DNA of 64,000 nt, taken from assembly GCA_001939145.1 (NCBI GenBank), contig LSRX01000048.1, positions 246,210 through 310,209 on the forward strand, given 5' to 3'. The position numbers and the translations under genes were made by a program. Each line of letters begins with the position of its first letter. The stretch's first letter is position 1. The stretch comes from Symbiodinium microadriaticum (Eukaryota > Sar > Dinophyceae > Suessiales > Symbiodiniaceae). Shown here piece by piece: positions 26,241 to 35,501 of this stretch. A model generated the notes under the pieces. It ran no database searches and was not told the origin of the DNA. It saw only the letters and a list, made by a program, of their open reading frames with translations.

Positions 26241-26439
26241 TGAAACGACCAAGCCTTGGCCGACGGCCCTGAGCTTCTTGCTGCAGGCGCTTGGGTGCGC
26301 AGGACGTTGGACGTTGACTGAAGCCGCGAGACGGTCACCTTCTGCCCTGCAGGGAATGGCCTAAAGGGGCCTCTGTGTTGTGTCACAGTAGTTGTCGGGT
26401 TTGGGCTTGGGACGCCGTGGTCAGGCAACCGTTGGGATG

Positions 26440-26984
26440 GTTTGGAACATATAGCTTGAAAAAGTGTGTGGGGTTTGTCGTGCCCCGGATAAGAATGATC
26501 TGAAAAGTGATGTGGGGCATTCGCAAAAGTGAAATGGCTACTCGAAAAAGTGATGTTGAAGTGATTCGAAAAACGATTGCAACGTGATTCCCCTGCATCG
26601 TGGCCAAGCAATTTGAAGAGTGATTTGCTGCCCGAAAAAACGATTTCAAAGTGATTTAAGGCTTGAAAAAGCGCTTTCAAATTGATTTTGGGGTTGCGCA
26701 TTGGATCTCCTAGGATTTGCATACAATTTTCAAGGATTCATTAAGGCTTGCCTCAGAGACTCTACTGACTATAGTGGCTGTCGGGAGCCCTTGGGAAGGG
26801 GAAAACCTTTGGACAATTTAGTGTGCACCACCCCAACCACTGCTAAAATCGCTTGTGACACGCCATATCGCCTTGAAAACACCTGTGCAAGCCGCAAATC
26901 ACTTNNNNNNNNNNNCAAGATCACCTGGAAATCGCTTTCGGGGGTCCCACATCACCCAAGATCAGTTTTCCAGTCTTTGCTGAC
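26440..26984. repeat. Fold-back minisatellite, left copy
   Basis: Degenerate units built on AAGTGATTT, spaced about 17-34 bp, fill about 26440-26690. A unique core follows (TGCGCATTGGATCTCC ... GTGTGCACCAC), then units in the opposite orientation (AAATCACTT) to about 26970. The same arrangement is repeated at 35635-36085. A run of 11 N interrupts it at 26905-26915. It ends with CTAG, the retroelement target site. Confidence 0.7.
26905..26915. other. Assembly gap (11 N)
   Basis: Eleven undetermined bases inside the reverse-oriented part of the fold-back minisatellite. Confidence 0.99.
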
Positions 26985-26988
26985 CTAG

Positions 26989-27138
26989 TGTGGCGGAGTG
27001 CCACAGTGGTCAATGCAGCGCACACGACAGCTTTTTGGCCATCGACTTTAGTCCGCTTGAGCCAACCGTCGGTTGACCGCTGGTTGTTGCAAGCACATGC
27101 ATACTGATGGTTTGGGAAGGCATCCGAACAGAAACACA
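26989..27138 (-). repeat. 3' LTR of the copia element
   Basis: 150 bp, identical to 35481-35630; the identity extends one base further at 27139/35631. In element orientation it begins TGTGTTTCTG and ends CTCCGCCACA. It contains TTGGCTCAAG (27056-27065), the last ten bases of the dinoflagellate spliced leader. Confidence 0.93.
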
Positions 27139-27142
27139 CCGG

Positions 27143-30100
27143 TCACACTCTAAATTCCCAAAACATCAAGTACAAGGCATGTGGTCTAGCCCCTTCGCGC
27201 TCCAATGCTTTATGCTGGAGCGCAGTTCCTTCTTCAACGATCGACCATCGGCCTGATCTCATGACGAAACGAAGGTACTGGCTTGGATGAGGCTTGGTCA
27301 ACGGATCGGCTAGCATCGCTCGAGTATCTATCCATCTGACCTTGCCACTGGTCTCTAAGAGGTCTGCCTTGATCACCGAGATGTCAATCGCCGTTCTCTT
27401 ATCACTGATATAGGCGGTCGTACTGCTGCACTTGTTGGTCGCATCGTAGAGACTCTTGGAGTCGACGGCTGCCAGGAAAGGCAGCCTCCTTGACTCTTCT
27501 CTCCAGTGGTCCGTAGTCATCATGCCGTAGAAGGCCTCGAGAAACATGAGCCGGTGCCAGTGTACGCAGCCTATTCCTGACTGGAGTGCTTGGCCCTCTG
27601 CTGCCAAAGTATCCACCGTCTTACGCTTCAATCGGAAACTTTTCCATGCGGCCAAGGTGGTCATCTGTGGAGTACTCTCTTCTGCGAGCTTGCGGTGGTG
27701 GTAGATGATAATCTGTCCGCCCTGGCTACTTAGTTGCTGTAGCTGAACCAAGCTCGAGTGGATTCGAGCTGCTGGAGTTCCTTGCTCGTCCTTTGCCTTA
27801 AAGAACACTGTACGTCCTCTCCAGCATGATTCGGTGAGCACCCGGATCCCCTTTTGGTCGCACCATTCATCCTGGCAGATTTCACGCACCACTTGGTCCC
27901 CGTCCTGCAGGTAGTACTCCGTCTCCCGTTGGGGAAGTAGAGCATGTAGGTCCGGTCCATCCGGGGCTGCCCCTGGATGAAACGTCGTTCGACGCTCACC
28001 TTGGTGGTGTCTGATCCACTGCGTATCTGTCTCCTCCCAGAAGTCTTCTGATGACGCTTCAATCCACAGCGCCTCCTTGGCGTTTCCCCATGCAGCGTCA
28101 CTGACGACTGACACTCTGAGATCCTGCCAGGGAATTGGCATGACCTTGATCGTGATGTCCTTGTGTTTCGCGGCCTCCTCGCTGATCTTGTTGCACTCTA
28201 TCAAGTCCATAACTCTTGGTTCGGGGAAGCTCTGCTGTAGCAGGGCCACTCTGCCTGAAAGGTCACATCTGGTCTCCTTGGCCAGCCAGGACAAAACTCC
28301 TAGCCGGTTCCGAAGCTGCTCTGTCTCCTGGGCCGTGCATTTGGAGTACCTTTGTTGCTTCCGCCTTCTCGGGAGCACGATCTGCTCGACCTTCTCGTCG
28401 ACATAAAACTCCTGCGACACGGTGATGGAGCCGTCGGCTTGCTTCTTGAAGTCCTTACCAGTAAAACGACCTTCATTGGTCTGGTTCTTGCCCAGCTTGT
28501 AGTCTTTGGCAATCTTCTCGATGTTCTCCCAGTGGTCCTTGTCCCCTCCGTGAAGTAGATCATCTGTAGCCACGCCAATGATACCCTTGAGCCGTAGGTT
28601 TTCTCCTTGTCCTCCTTTCTCGTGCAAAAGGAACACGCAGGGATCTGCCCGGCTCACGGTGTAACCATCCTTGAGCAGCCGCTTGGAGAGGTGCTGGTAC
28701 CAAGCGAAGGGCCCGTCCGTCAAGCCATAGCAGGTTTTTAGCAGCTTGATAAGTTGCCTTGGGTGGACTCCTGGAATGCCCTCCTTCGGCTGGGTGCAGT
28801 AGAGCTCGCGGTTGATCTGGTCCCCGGAGTGAAAGGCCTGGGTGAAGTCCAGGAAGCCCGGGTCCCATTTCATGCTGGCCAGCACCTGGGTGACAAAAAT
28901 CACGGAATCCCGGTTCACCTGAGGTGTGGTACTCTCCACATCCAGAGCCGCTTCCTCGGAGAACCCCTTCATGACATGTCTGCACTTGGCCTTGACGGGC
29001 CCGTGGGTCTTGTCATCTAACAAGATACCTTCCGCCTCGGCCTTGGGAACCTCACTTGGCTCCAATGGCTTCTTCGTCAAGACGTAGCGCGATTCCATGA
29101 TCTTCTCTGACCTTTGTCGCCGGATAAGTTCGGAGGTCTCCACGTCGAGGATCTCGTAGGCACCGGTGGTCAGGTTATTGTTAATTTCCTTGAGGATGGC
29201 TTTGTGGAGCCGCGTCGCGTCCTTGCCGATGAAGTCCTGCGGCCTGGCTTCTTTCTTCTGGCGCTGCTTCGCCAGGCTCTTCAAGTTCATGTGGTAGATC
29301 TCCAATAGCTCGACTCGGCTCCTTTTGCCTGGCGGCTCTGCTTCGCCTGGCTCAGCTTCTCTCTTAAGTTCCTGTCGAGCTTCGGTCCCACCATCTTCTT
29401 CCATGTTGTCGGGCTCTGCTTCGAAGGTTGCTAGTGGCTCTCTGGGCTCCCCAGACGCCTGTCCAGGTTCTGCTTCGTTGGGCCGAGGAACTTCTTCAGG
29501 TACCGGGGTGTCGTAATTCCCGGTCTTCTGACGTACTCGGCGGACAGGTGCAAGACCTGGAGGAGGTTCGAGTTGGTCCTCTCTGCCTTCTTGAGCTTCT
29601 TGATCGGGAGGTCGGGCTTCATCCTCTGGAATAACGTCCGTGTTCTTCGTGAGGTCCAGGAAGTTTCGTCCTGGGTTCCTTTCAAAGGCCGCCCTGGCTT
29701 GAGAAATTCCTCGCATCCAGCCACTGAGCGAAAGAGACTCTTCCTCGGTGGCCAGCCGGACTCGTTCGGGAGCCGCCTTGATGAGTGTCCCTTGGTGTGA
29801 AATCCACACCGCATTCGGAAGTGAAGTCATGATGATCCTCCCGGGACCTGCCCAGTAGGATTCTCGGTCTTTCTTCGTAGTTCCGGCTCCTCGTCTCCAG
29901 AAGAAGGCAGCTTGGCCCACTTCGAAGTTATGGTGCCGTCGTGGTCCTGCCAGGGCTGCGGCTCGTAGGGCCTGATCGCAGTCCGCCTCGTGGAACGCCA
30001 GGGCCGCTGCCTTGCGCATCTTAGTTGCTCTTGCTACGCCGATGTCGCCGGCTTGTCGTAGGCTAGCGACTCCTTGGTCCATTTCTGTCCCTGTCAGTAG

Positions 30101-33100
30101 CCCGCCTGGTAGTCGAGGGGTGTAGCCGATTACCCTTTGGATCGGCGAGTAACCGGCTCGAAGTAGAAGCCGATTCCTGGTCATGCATGCGACATCCACC
30201 AGCTCTTTCCATTCTTCAGTACTACTGCACTTGTACGTCATCATCGCCTTGTAGAGGATGTCCTTGAAGACGCCGCCGGCCCTCTCTGTCAGCCCACGTT
30301 GAGTGGGAGCCTCCAAGGCTCCAGGAACCGTCTCTGAGCCGTCGGCCTCGACTTGCCTTTTGAATTCTGCCTTGAACTCAGAACCGAGGTCCAGCATCAC
30401 CTTCTTGGGTGGTCCGAAGAAACGGACCCATTGTCTGTACGCTTTTCTTGCTGCCGGGGCGTTCTCAGCTTCCATCGGCACCACCAGTTGAAAGTGGGAG
30501 TGCCAATCGATGATGTTCAAGGCAGGGATTGACCTTTTATGATGATCTCGCAGATGTATTGTGTCAACACCCACGAGGTCATTGATGAACAGTTCTTCCC
30601 GAGGTGGTGCACCTTGTCGGGCTGCTGCCGGTAGCTTATACGCCTCGCAGACCGAGCACCGTAGTTTCTTGGCAATCTCTATGACCTCTTCGCTGGCCTT
30701 GGAGTGCCGGAGAATTCGGATGAAGCGGTTCACCTCGGGATGCCCGAGCCCTTCATGAGCTCGTTGTACCATTCGTTCTAGCGAAATCCTCTGCATGCCG
30801 GGGAAGTTCTGCATGTGCCGGCTTGGTCGCCCGTCGATCCGCTTCTGGAAGATCACGACTAGCTTGCCACCATGTGGTAGATGCCGTTCTGGTTGATGTA
30901 GTTCTTCCCATCGAATCTCGTCCTCCATCAGCTGCCACGTCCCGTCTTCTCTTTGTCTCCACGTAGTACGCCAGGGGAATCCTCGACAAAGCTCATAATC
31001 GTCAGGCTTAGGGATCTTCTCCGGATCTTGTAGAACGACGGCTACCATGTTGGCATTGTCTAGCTGATGGGCACCCTCCTGCTGTAGCATTTCGTCACTG
31101 ACTCCTTGCTCACTTGGACCTGTGACCATCGGCGCCTCATCCACTTCGATCTCACCCGCTAGAACCTCATAGGACTTCCCCTCGTTGTGCTTTGAATTCT
31201 TCTGGTAATCCTGGAGCTGGTAATCTGCGAAGTTGTTGGACTTCCCCTCGTTGTGCTTGGAATTCTTCTGGTAATCCTGGATCTGGTGCAGCTCGCCCTC
31301 CGTGAAGTAGTGTAAGTCGTGGGCACTGTCATCTTGTAGAAGTTCAGAAAAATTCTGCACCCTGATCTGTCCAACCCCCTTGCCCTTGACTTGGCCATAG
31401 GCTCGTTCCGCCTTCGCGCCCTTGACAATCAGCCGGTTTACTTCAGCATCATTGCTACTGATCTGGTACGGCTTGTCGGTCGCGAGGATATTGTTCTGGT
31501 ACAGCTGGTAGGAGACGGCCAGGCTAGTCACGAATTTCTGCCACCATACGGGAACCCTCATGGGAACTTCTAAAAGACACACTGCTTGATTTCTATCACA
31601 CCATTGCACAATCATGTTGGTCACACTTTCAAAAGCACGCTGCATTCGGTTATTGATCATGCGATGGAAGAGGTTCCCGATGCTTGAGTTCTTGTGGTCG
31701 GAGCTACACTTAGCTTCTTGAAGAACTGTAGCATCGGCGACATAGAGGTGCACGAAACCTGGTCGATCATGTTGCAGGACACTCTCAAGCGACTTCAGAC
31801 TGCTGGTCAACTGGAAGTGCTCGGCTAAACAAACACGCAGGCAGCAGCTGGCATTCAGTCCTGATCTCTGATTCAAGGGCTTGGGCTTGGCGAGCTGATC
31901 AATCTCATTGATGTTTAGCTGTAGAAGTTCACTGTATAGAGATTTGCTGTGTCTACTCATGCCGCTCTTGTGCTCGCGCAGGAACCGCTCTTTTAAGGCC
32001 TCGAGCTGATCATCGTTGCTTGTGGTTGTAAGGCACGTACACAGATCGGTCCACATCTGCTCGGACCTCTTCAAATTGGAAGACATCTTCCGCCCGGCGC
32101 TGGCGGGAAGCGGCTGTTCTAGGGATTGTTCTTCCGGTGGTTGTTCCGCATGGCCCGGAATCGAAGAAACGCTTCGTACTCTTCCTCCTCGGTCATCTCC
32201 GTCACATCCGGGCGTCTGGATCCTCGAGAGGAAGCCGCACTTGTCGGGCTGGCTGTCACCGATCGATTCACCGGCTGTGGCGGCGGCGGTCCATTGCGCT
32301 TGGCTGAGCTTGCCGTGCTGGGGCATGGCCTCATCTGTTCCTGGACCGTCTCTAGTCCTCTGTAGGCAACCTCGGCCGCCGTCGTGGACTCCCGCTTTAG
32401 CACCTTGCCGCAGTCCCGGCATTTGCTGATCTTTTGCCATCCGTTGGAACCTTGGTAGGTGATGTTCCGGTGAGGGCACTCCGCTGAAGCGGACGTGGTA
32501 GTCGACATTCTGCTTCGATTCGACCCCTCCGACCACGTCGGTGAGGGCGTGTTGTCCGGAATCGGTGCATGAGGATATTTCCGACCCCTGGCCCGGTCCT
32601 CGTAGTAGGGCTCCATTGTCGGAGTAGTCGGGCTTTTGCGATCCGGAGTCGGGCTCTTCAAGAAGCTCGGTGTCGAAGACGTCCACATGTCCTGGTCCTC
32701 GTCGGCCAACCATTGGAAAAAGGGGCACCTGACATGCGGATCCCGCCACAGTGGACACCGAAGGAAGAGACGGTGAAGGTTGGGTCCCATCTTCTTGGTC
32801 CGGATCGTCTCCACCGGTTTGCCGCAGTAGCACTGGATCCGCTGGACCGTATTCGGTCTCACCGCCGGGTAGTTCGCGAACTCCTCTTCCGTCTCGGGAA
32901 CCCGGCGCCGGGGCTCTTGTTCTTCGACACCTTCCATTGGCTCGATCACGCTCCATTCCTCCTGCTCGGGATCGTGCTGCCGAGCTCGACCGGCACTCTC
33001 CAGGATGTCCTTCGCCGTCCTGATCTCCGCATCGTCCATGTCCCGGATGGTTTCGACCAACCGGGTTCGAAGTTGCTCTTGGGGTTGAGTAATCCCAATG

Positions 33101-35389
33101 AACTGCATCATCGTCCGCTGCACCGCGTCGGCCATTAGAACCATCAGGCGTAGCACCATCCTCCTCCATCCGAACTCGCGAGGGTTGTATTCGGGCTCGC
33201 GTCGAGTTCTCTTGCTCGGTGATCCCCGCATCATGGCGATCGGCACCAGGAGGTGGAGGATGGACGCTGTTTGCAGTTGCGGTGCTCTCGAGCCGGGTAG
33301 CTTTAGGCGGCATACAGGCTGAATCAACCTCTTCGACTGGCTCCACGGCATGAGTTTCGTAACTGCAATCTTCAGCAGCTAGCTTGTCAATGGCAATGTT
33401 CAGGTCTTTCTGCATGCGCTTCGTGAAGTTTCCGAGAGGTACTCTAAGGGCCCCTGTAGGTCCAATATGTAAGGGCACTTCATGATTGAACCTGCCGAGC
33501 TTGAGTTTCATGCCTTGGTCTGGGTCTAACACCAACGTGGCCTTGCAATATATGAGGAAGGGCAGGGATATCAGGAACGGAGCCTTGGAGCTTGTACCCT
33601 CATCAAACACTGCTGGTCGAAGAATACAGCCTTGGGGTCCCAAGCTGGAAGACACACAAGCCACCTGAGAAGTTCGAGATGTACCGTTGACGGACTTGAA
33701 CATGTGCACTTCATTCTTTAGATGCGATCTGGTTCCGGATGGCTGTTTGTCCAGAAGTCGGTTTAGGGTTTCTCTCCCGACAGCAGTCCTCTGGCAACCT
33801 GTATCAATAGTAGCACACAAGGACTCATCCGTATGAAGTTCACGTTCTAAGGACATGATCTCATGAGGCAACCCTAGCGCGGCACACATGTATGCTCCCA
33901 GGTGCTGCTCCGGTCCTTGCTGTCCATGGCCCCGGGGGCCGCAAAACTCTCCAGACGACTGGCTGCTGCGGGACACATAGTTGTCCGCAGCTGCTTCTGA
34001 TCTGGCAGACGGGCCGCTACGCTTGCTGTCAATGTAGTCCATGTAGTGCAAAAACAGGGCTTCTTCTGACTCGTCCTCCTCAAGAAAGTGAGCCTCCTTG
34101 GTGATCCCGACCTTGTCCTTGTCAGGGCATTCGCGGTGCCAATGTCCCAGTCGATTGCACCGCTTGCATCGTGTCCGTTTCTTCAGAAGTTCGATCGAAA
34201 CCTTGTAGGCATTGCCGGTCTTCACGGTGTCGCCGTCTGGCCTGGGTCCGAATCTTCCCTGAGGATCGCGGTTGACTCCGTAACCACGGGCCAGCCCTTT
34301 TGCCTTCTTGGCATCATTGACAGCCTTGAAGCTTCGCTTGCCTCCGCCCTTGCCGTAGTCACGCACCATCGTGGCAAGAACCTCCTTGACCTCGTCCTCG
34401 TCAAACACCTCGTTGGACTCTACCTGGCCTCCGTCGGGGTTCTCGAGCTCGTCCATGGCGTTCAACAGGATCTCGAGGTCTTCGGCCGGGTCCGCACCGT
34501 CGGGATCCTCGATCGGCTCTTCATCCCCGTCGAGGTGCATGACGGCATGCGTCTTCTTGGCATTGGCCGTTTCATAGCTTCGCCAAGCCAGGTCCGCCTC
34601 ATTGACCCTTGTCCACTCCTTCACCACCTTTGGCGTCAACTTGCCCTGGTTATAGTTCATAAGCAGCTTGATGTCGCTCTGGCTCAGCTGGAGAGCGTTG
34701 ATCAACAAGAAGCCCAGGTACTCTGCAGGGAGGACCACCTTGTGCTCATTGAGCTTCCGGATCTGGAGCTCCCACCGCGCGAAGAAAGCCTTGTGACCCT
34801 CGTTGCGCTGACGACGCAACGTGTAGGTCACCTTAGCCAAGGTATTGATCATTTCCTCTCTCTCGTCTTCACCGTACAGCTCCTTGGTCGACATCTGTTG
34901 CAGAAGCTCATCCCCGTTGGTAGGGCTCTGCATCCAGCTGCTGTCCCTGGCCAGGTGCTTCAAGTCGTCGAAGGGCGTGGAACTCAGGTTCTTGAGGAGC
35001 AAGGGCCCCCGAGCTTGGGGTTTCACCTTAGTCGTAGCCAACCAAAGCTTAGCACGGATCTCGTAGTCGCGGAAGGCCTCGCTTGACCCGTCCCACGACG
35101 GTGGTGGTCCCGCGTTGCTTCGCCCGCCGGGTTCACCACCATCGTCCTCATCGTCAGCTTCTCGTTCGAGTCGTCCAGGCTGACGTTGATCTCGTCGTCG
35201 TTGAAGGAACTCTTGAAAGTCGGCAAAGTCAACGTCCCTACGCTGACGCCGTGCTGGAGAAAACCCTGGAGGTGGATCGGCCTGGGCTTCCCCGCCCGGG
35301 GCCTGGTAATCCCTCCATGGGTCCGCGTTCTCTGCTAAGCCGTCGTCTTCATCTGGCACTGGTCTGCTAGCAGCGTCGGGCTCTGTCAT
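27143..35389 (-). CDS. Copia gag-pol polyprotein, 2748 aa
   Basis: Uninterrupted frame; the 5' leader after the LTR is 91 nt and the TGA lies 4 nt before the 3' LTR. Gag ends in a CCHC knuckle (C408, C411, H416, C421), which binds RNA. The aspartic protease has DTG at 529-531. From about 680 to 1090 the frame is Arg/Gly/Ser-rich and looks like a shadow of the overlapping zinc-finger ORF. Sensible sequence resumes near Met1102. Integrase has HHCC zinc ligands from H1545/H1550 and a catalytic triad D1609, D1667, E1702. Reverse transcriptase carries ATDD (D2276, D2277) as its active site. RNase H starts at SDAAWGN (D2431), and the dinoflagellate-type insert precedes KRKTVDTLAAEGQAL. A 22-residue tandem duplication lies near 1362-1406. 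The product would copy element RNA and insert the DNA. Confidence 0.95.
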   Translation of the reverse strand: MTEPDAASRPVPDEDDGLAENADPWRDYQAPGGEAQADPPPGFSPARRQRRDVDFADFQEFLQRRRDQRQPGRLEREADDEDDGGEPGGRSNAGPPPSWDGSSEAFRDYEIRAKLWLATTKVKPQARGPLLLKNLSSTPFDDLKHLARDSSWMQSPTNGDELLQQMSTKELYGEDEREEMINTLAKVTYTLRRQRNEGHKAFFARWELQIRKLNEHKVVLPAEYLGFLLINALQLSQSDIKLLMNYNQGKLTPKVVKEWTRVNEADLAWRSYETANAKKTHAVMHLDGDEEPIEDPDGADPAEDLEILLNAMDELENPDGGQVESNEVFDEDEVKEVLATMVRDYGKGGGKRSFKAVNDAKKAKGLARGYGVNRDPQGRFGPRPDGDTVKTGNAYKVSIELLKKRTRCKRCNRLGHWHRECPDKDKVGITKEAHFLEEDESEEALFLHYMDYIDSKRSGPSARSEAAADNYVSRSSQSSGEFCGPRGHGQQGPEQHLGAYMCAALGLPHEIMSLERELHTDESLCATIDTGCQRTAVGRETLNRLLDKQPSGTRSHLKNEVHMFKSVNGTSRTSQVACVSSSLGPQGCILRPAVFDEGTSSKAPFLISLPFLIYCKATLVLDPDQGMKLKLGRFNHEVPLHIGPTGALRVPLGNFTKRMQKDLNIAIDKLAAEDCSYETHAVEPVEEVDSACMPPKATRLESTATANSVHPPPPGADRHDAGITEQENSTRARIQPSRVRMEEDGATPDGSNGRRGAADDDAVHWDYSTPRATSNPVGRNHPGHGRCGDQDGEGHPGECRSSSAARSRAGGMERDRANGRCRRTRAPAPGSRDGRGVRELPGGETEYGPADPVLLRQTGGDDPDQEDGTQPSPSLPSVSTVAGSACQVPLFPMVGRRGPGHVDVFDTELLEEPDSGSQKPDYSDNGALLRGPGQGSEISSCTDSGQHALTDVVGGVESKQNVDYHVRFSGVPSPEHHLPRFQRMAKDQQMPGLRQGAKAGVHDGGRGCLQRTRDGPGTDEAMPQHGKLSQAQWTAAATAGESIGDSQPDKCGFLSRIQTPGCDGDDRGGRVRSVSSIPGHAEQPPEEQSLEQPLPASAGRKMSSNLKRSEQMWTDLCTCLTTTSNDDQLEALKERFLREHKSGMSRHSKSLYSELLQLNINEIDQLAKPKPLNQRSGLNASCCLRVCLAEHFQLTSSLKSLESVLQHDRPGFVHLYVADATVLQEAKCSSDHKNSSIGNLFHRMINNRMQRAFESVTNMIVQWCDRNQAVCLLEVPMRVPVWWQKFVTSLAVSYQLYQNNILATDKPYQISSNDAEVNRLIVKGAKAERAYGQVKGKGVGQIRVQNFSELLQDDSAHDLHYFTEGELHQIQDYQKNSKHNEGKSNNFADYQLQDYQKNSKHNEGKSYEVLAGEIEVDEAPMVTGPSEQGVSDEMLQQEGAHQLDNANMVAVVLQDPEKIPKPDDYELCRGFPWRTTWRQREDGTWQLMEDEIRWEELHQPERHLPHGGKLVVIFQKRIDGRPSRHMQNFPGMQRISLERMVQRAHEGLGHPEVNRFIRILRHSKASEEVIEIAKKLRCSVCEAYKLPAAARQGAPPREELFINDLVGVDTIHLRDHHKRSIPALNIIDWHSHFQLVVPMEAENAPAARKAYRQWVRFFGPPKKVMLDLGSEFKAEFKRQVEADGSETVPGALEAPTQRGLTERAGGVFKDILYKAMMTYKCSSTEEWKELVDVACMTRNRLLLRAGYSPIQRVIGYTPRLPGGLLTGTEMDQGVASLRQAGDIGVARATKMRKAAALAFHEADCDQALRAAALAGPRRHHNFEVGQAAFFWRRGAGTTKKDRESYWAGPGRIIMTSLPNAVWISHQGTLIKAAPERVRLATEEESLSLSGWMRGISQARAAFERNPGRNFLDLTKNTDVIPEDEARPPDQEAQEGREDQLEPPPGLAPVRRVRQKTGNYDTPVPEEVPRPNEAEPGQASGEPREPLATFEAEPDNMEEDGGTEARQELKREAEPGEAEPPGKRSRVELLEIYHMNLKSLAKQRQKKEARPQDFIGKDATRLHKAILKEINNNLTTGAYEILDVETSELIRRQRSEKIMESRYVLTKKPLEPSEVPKAEAEGILLDDKTHGPVKAKCRHVMKGFSEEAALDVESTTPQVNRDSVIFVTQVLASMKWDPGFLDFTQAFHSGDQINRELYCTQPKEGIPGVHPRQLIKLLKTCYGLTDGPFAWYQHLSKRLLKDGYTVSRADPCVFLLHEKGGQGENLRLKGIIGVATDDLLHGGDKDHWENIEKIAKDYKLGKNQTNEGRFTGKDFKKQADGSITVSQEFYVDEKVEQIVLPRRRKQQRYSKCTAQETEQLRNRLGVLSWLAKETRCDLSGRVALLQQSFPEPRVMDLIECNKISEEAAKHKDITIKVMPIPWQDLRVSVVSDAAWGNAKEALWIEASSEDFWEETDTQWIRHHQGERRTTFHPGAAPDGPDLHALLPQRETEYYLQDGDQVVREICQDEWCDQKGIRVLTESCWRGRTVFFKAKDEQGTPAARIHSSLVQLQQLSSQGGQIIIYHHRKLAEESTPQMTTLAAWKSFRLKRKTVDTLAAEGQALQSGIGCVHWHRLMFLEAFYGMMTTDHWREESRRLPFLAAVDSKSLYDATNKCSSTTAYISDKRTAIDISVIKADLLETSGKVRWIDTRAMLADPLTKPHPSQYLRFVMRSGRWSIVEEGTALQHKALEREGARPHALYLMFWEFRV
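31172..31303 (-). repeat. 66-bp in-frame tandem duplication in the polyprotein
   Basis: GGACTTCCCCTCGTTGTGCTT recurs 66 bp downstream (31172 and 31238). The adjoining 50 bases differ at only about two positions. It duplicates 22 residues containing QDYQKNSKHNEGKS without breaking the frame. Confidence 0.85.
32119..33351 (-). CDS. Overlapping GRF zinc-finger ORF inside the copia element
   Basis: A 410-codon frame shifted by one base relative to the polyprotein frame, which stays open across the same DNA. Residues 172-219 form a GRF-type zinc finger: CYCG, then GPN..R.F..C, then CPFFQWLADE, with Cys 174, 176, 199 and 209. GRF fingers bind single-stranded nucleic acid in topoisomerases, APE2 and NEIL3. 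A second zinc site follows (C292, H294, C311, C314; GWQKISKCRDCGKVL). The C-terminus is acidic then basic. The stop is followed 33 nt later by an in-frame ATG of the polyprotein. It could be reached by +1 frameshifting or internal initiation, or could be an in-frame domain displaced by two compensating indels. The annotated ATG may not be the real start. Confidence 0.85.
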   Translation of the reverse strand: MPWSQSKRLIQPVCRLKLPGSRAPQLQTASILHLLVPIAMMRGSPSKRTRREPEYNPREFGWRRMVLRLMVLMADAVQRTMMQFIGITQPQEQLRTRLVETIRDMDDAEIRTAKDILESAGRARQHDPEQEEWSVIEPMEGVEEQEPRRRVPETEEEFANYPAVRPNTVQRIQCYCGKPVETIRTKKMGPNLHRLFLRCPLWRDPHVRCPFFQWLADEDQDMWTSSTPSFLKSPTPDRKSPTTPTMEPYYEDRARGRKYPHAPIPDNTPSPTWSEGSNRSRMSTTTSASAECPHRNITYQGSNGWQKISKCRDCGKVLKRESTTAAEVAYRGLETVQEQMRPCPSTASSAKRNGPPPPQPVNRSVTASPTSAASSRGSRRPDVTEMTEEEEYEAFLRFRAMRNNHRKNNP

Positions 35390-35461
35390 GTTCTGCAGCC
35401 GTAGCTTCGAGAATAACTCGGCAAAAATGAGTCTCGCTGACTCCTTGCTGGTCCCTGGATT

Positions 35462-35480
35462 CTCCGAGCTCCGCTACCAC
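35462..35480 (-). other. Primer-binding site of the copia element
   Basis: Directly after the 5' LTR the element reads (G)TGGTAGCGGAGCTCGGA. The complement ends in GAGCTCCGCTACCA, like the 3' end of eukaryotic initiator methionine tRNAs, the usual copia primer. The exact dinoflagellate tRNA was not checked. Confidence 0.7.
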
Positions 35481-35501
35481 TGTGGCGGAGTGCCACAGTG
35501 G
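35477..35501 (-). other. Stem-loop across the LTR/primer-site junction
   Basis: CCACTGTGGC and GCCACAGTGG form a perfect 10-bp inverted repeat around a 5-base loop. It joins the last LTR bases with the first primer-site bases. Only the inner 6 bp exist at the other LTR. Confidence 0.7.

Noticed and set aside
27730-28101. 123-codon alternative frame in the RNase H region
   Set aside because: The main frame keeps the conserved dinoflagellate copia RNase H motifs through this stretch, so no frameshift is needed.
34088-35086. 332-codon plus-strand frame
   Set aside because: It is antisense to gag, lacks any domain and is explained by the codon bias of the retroelement frame.
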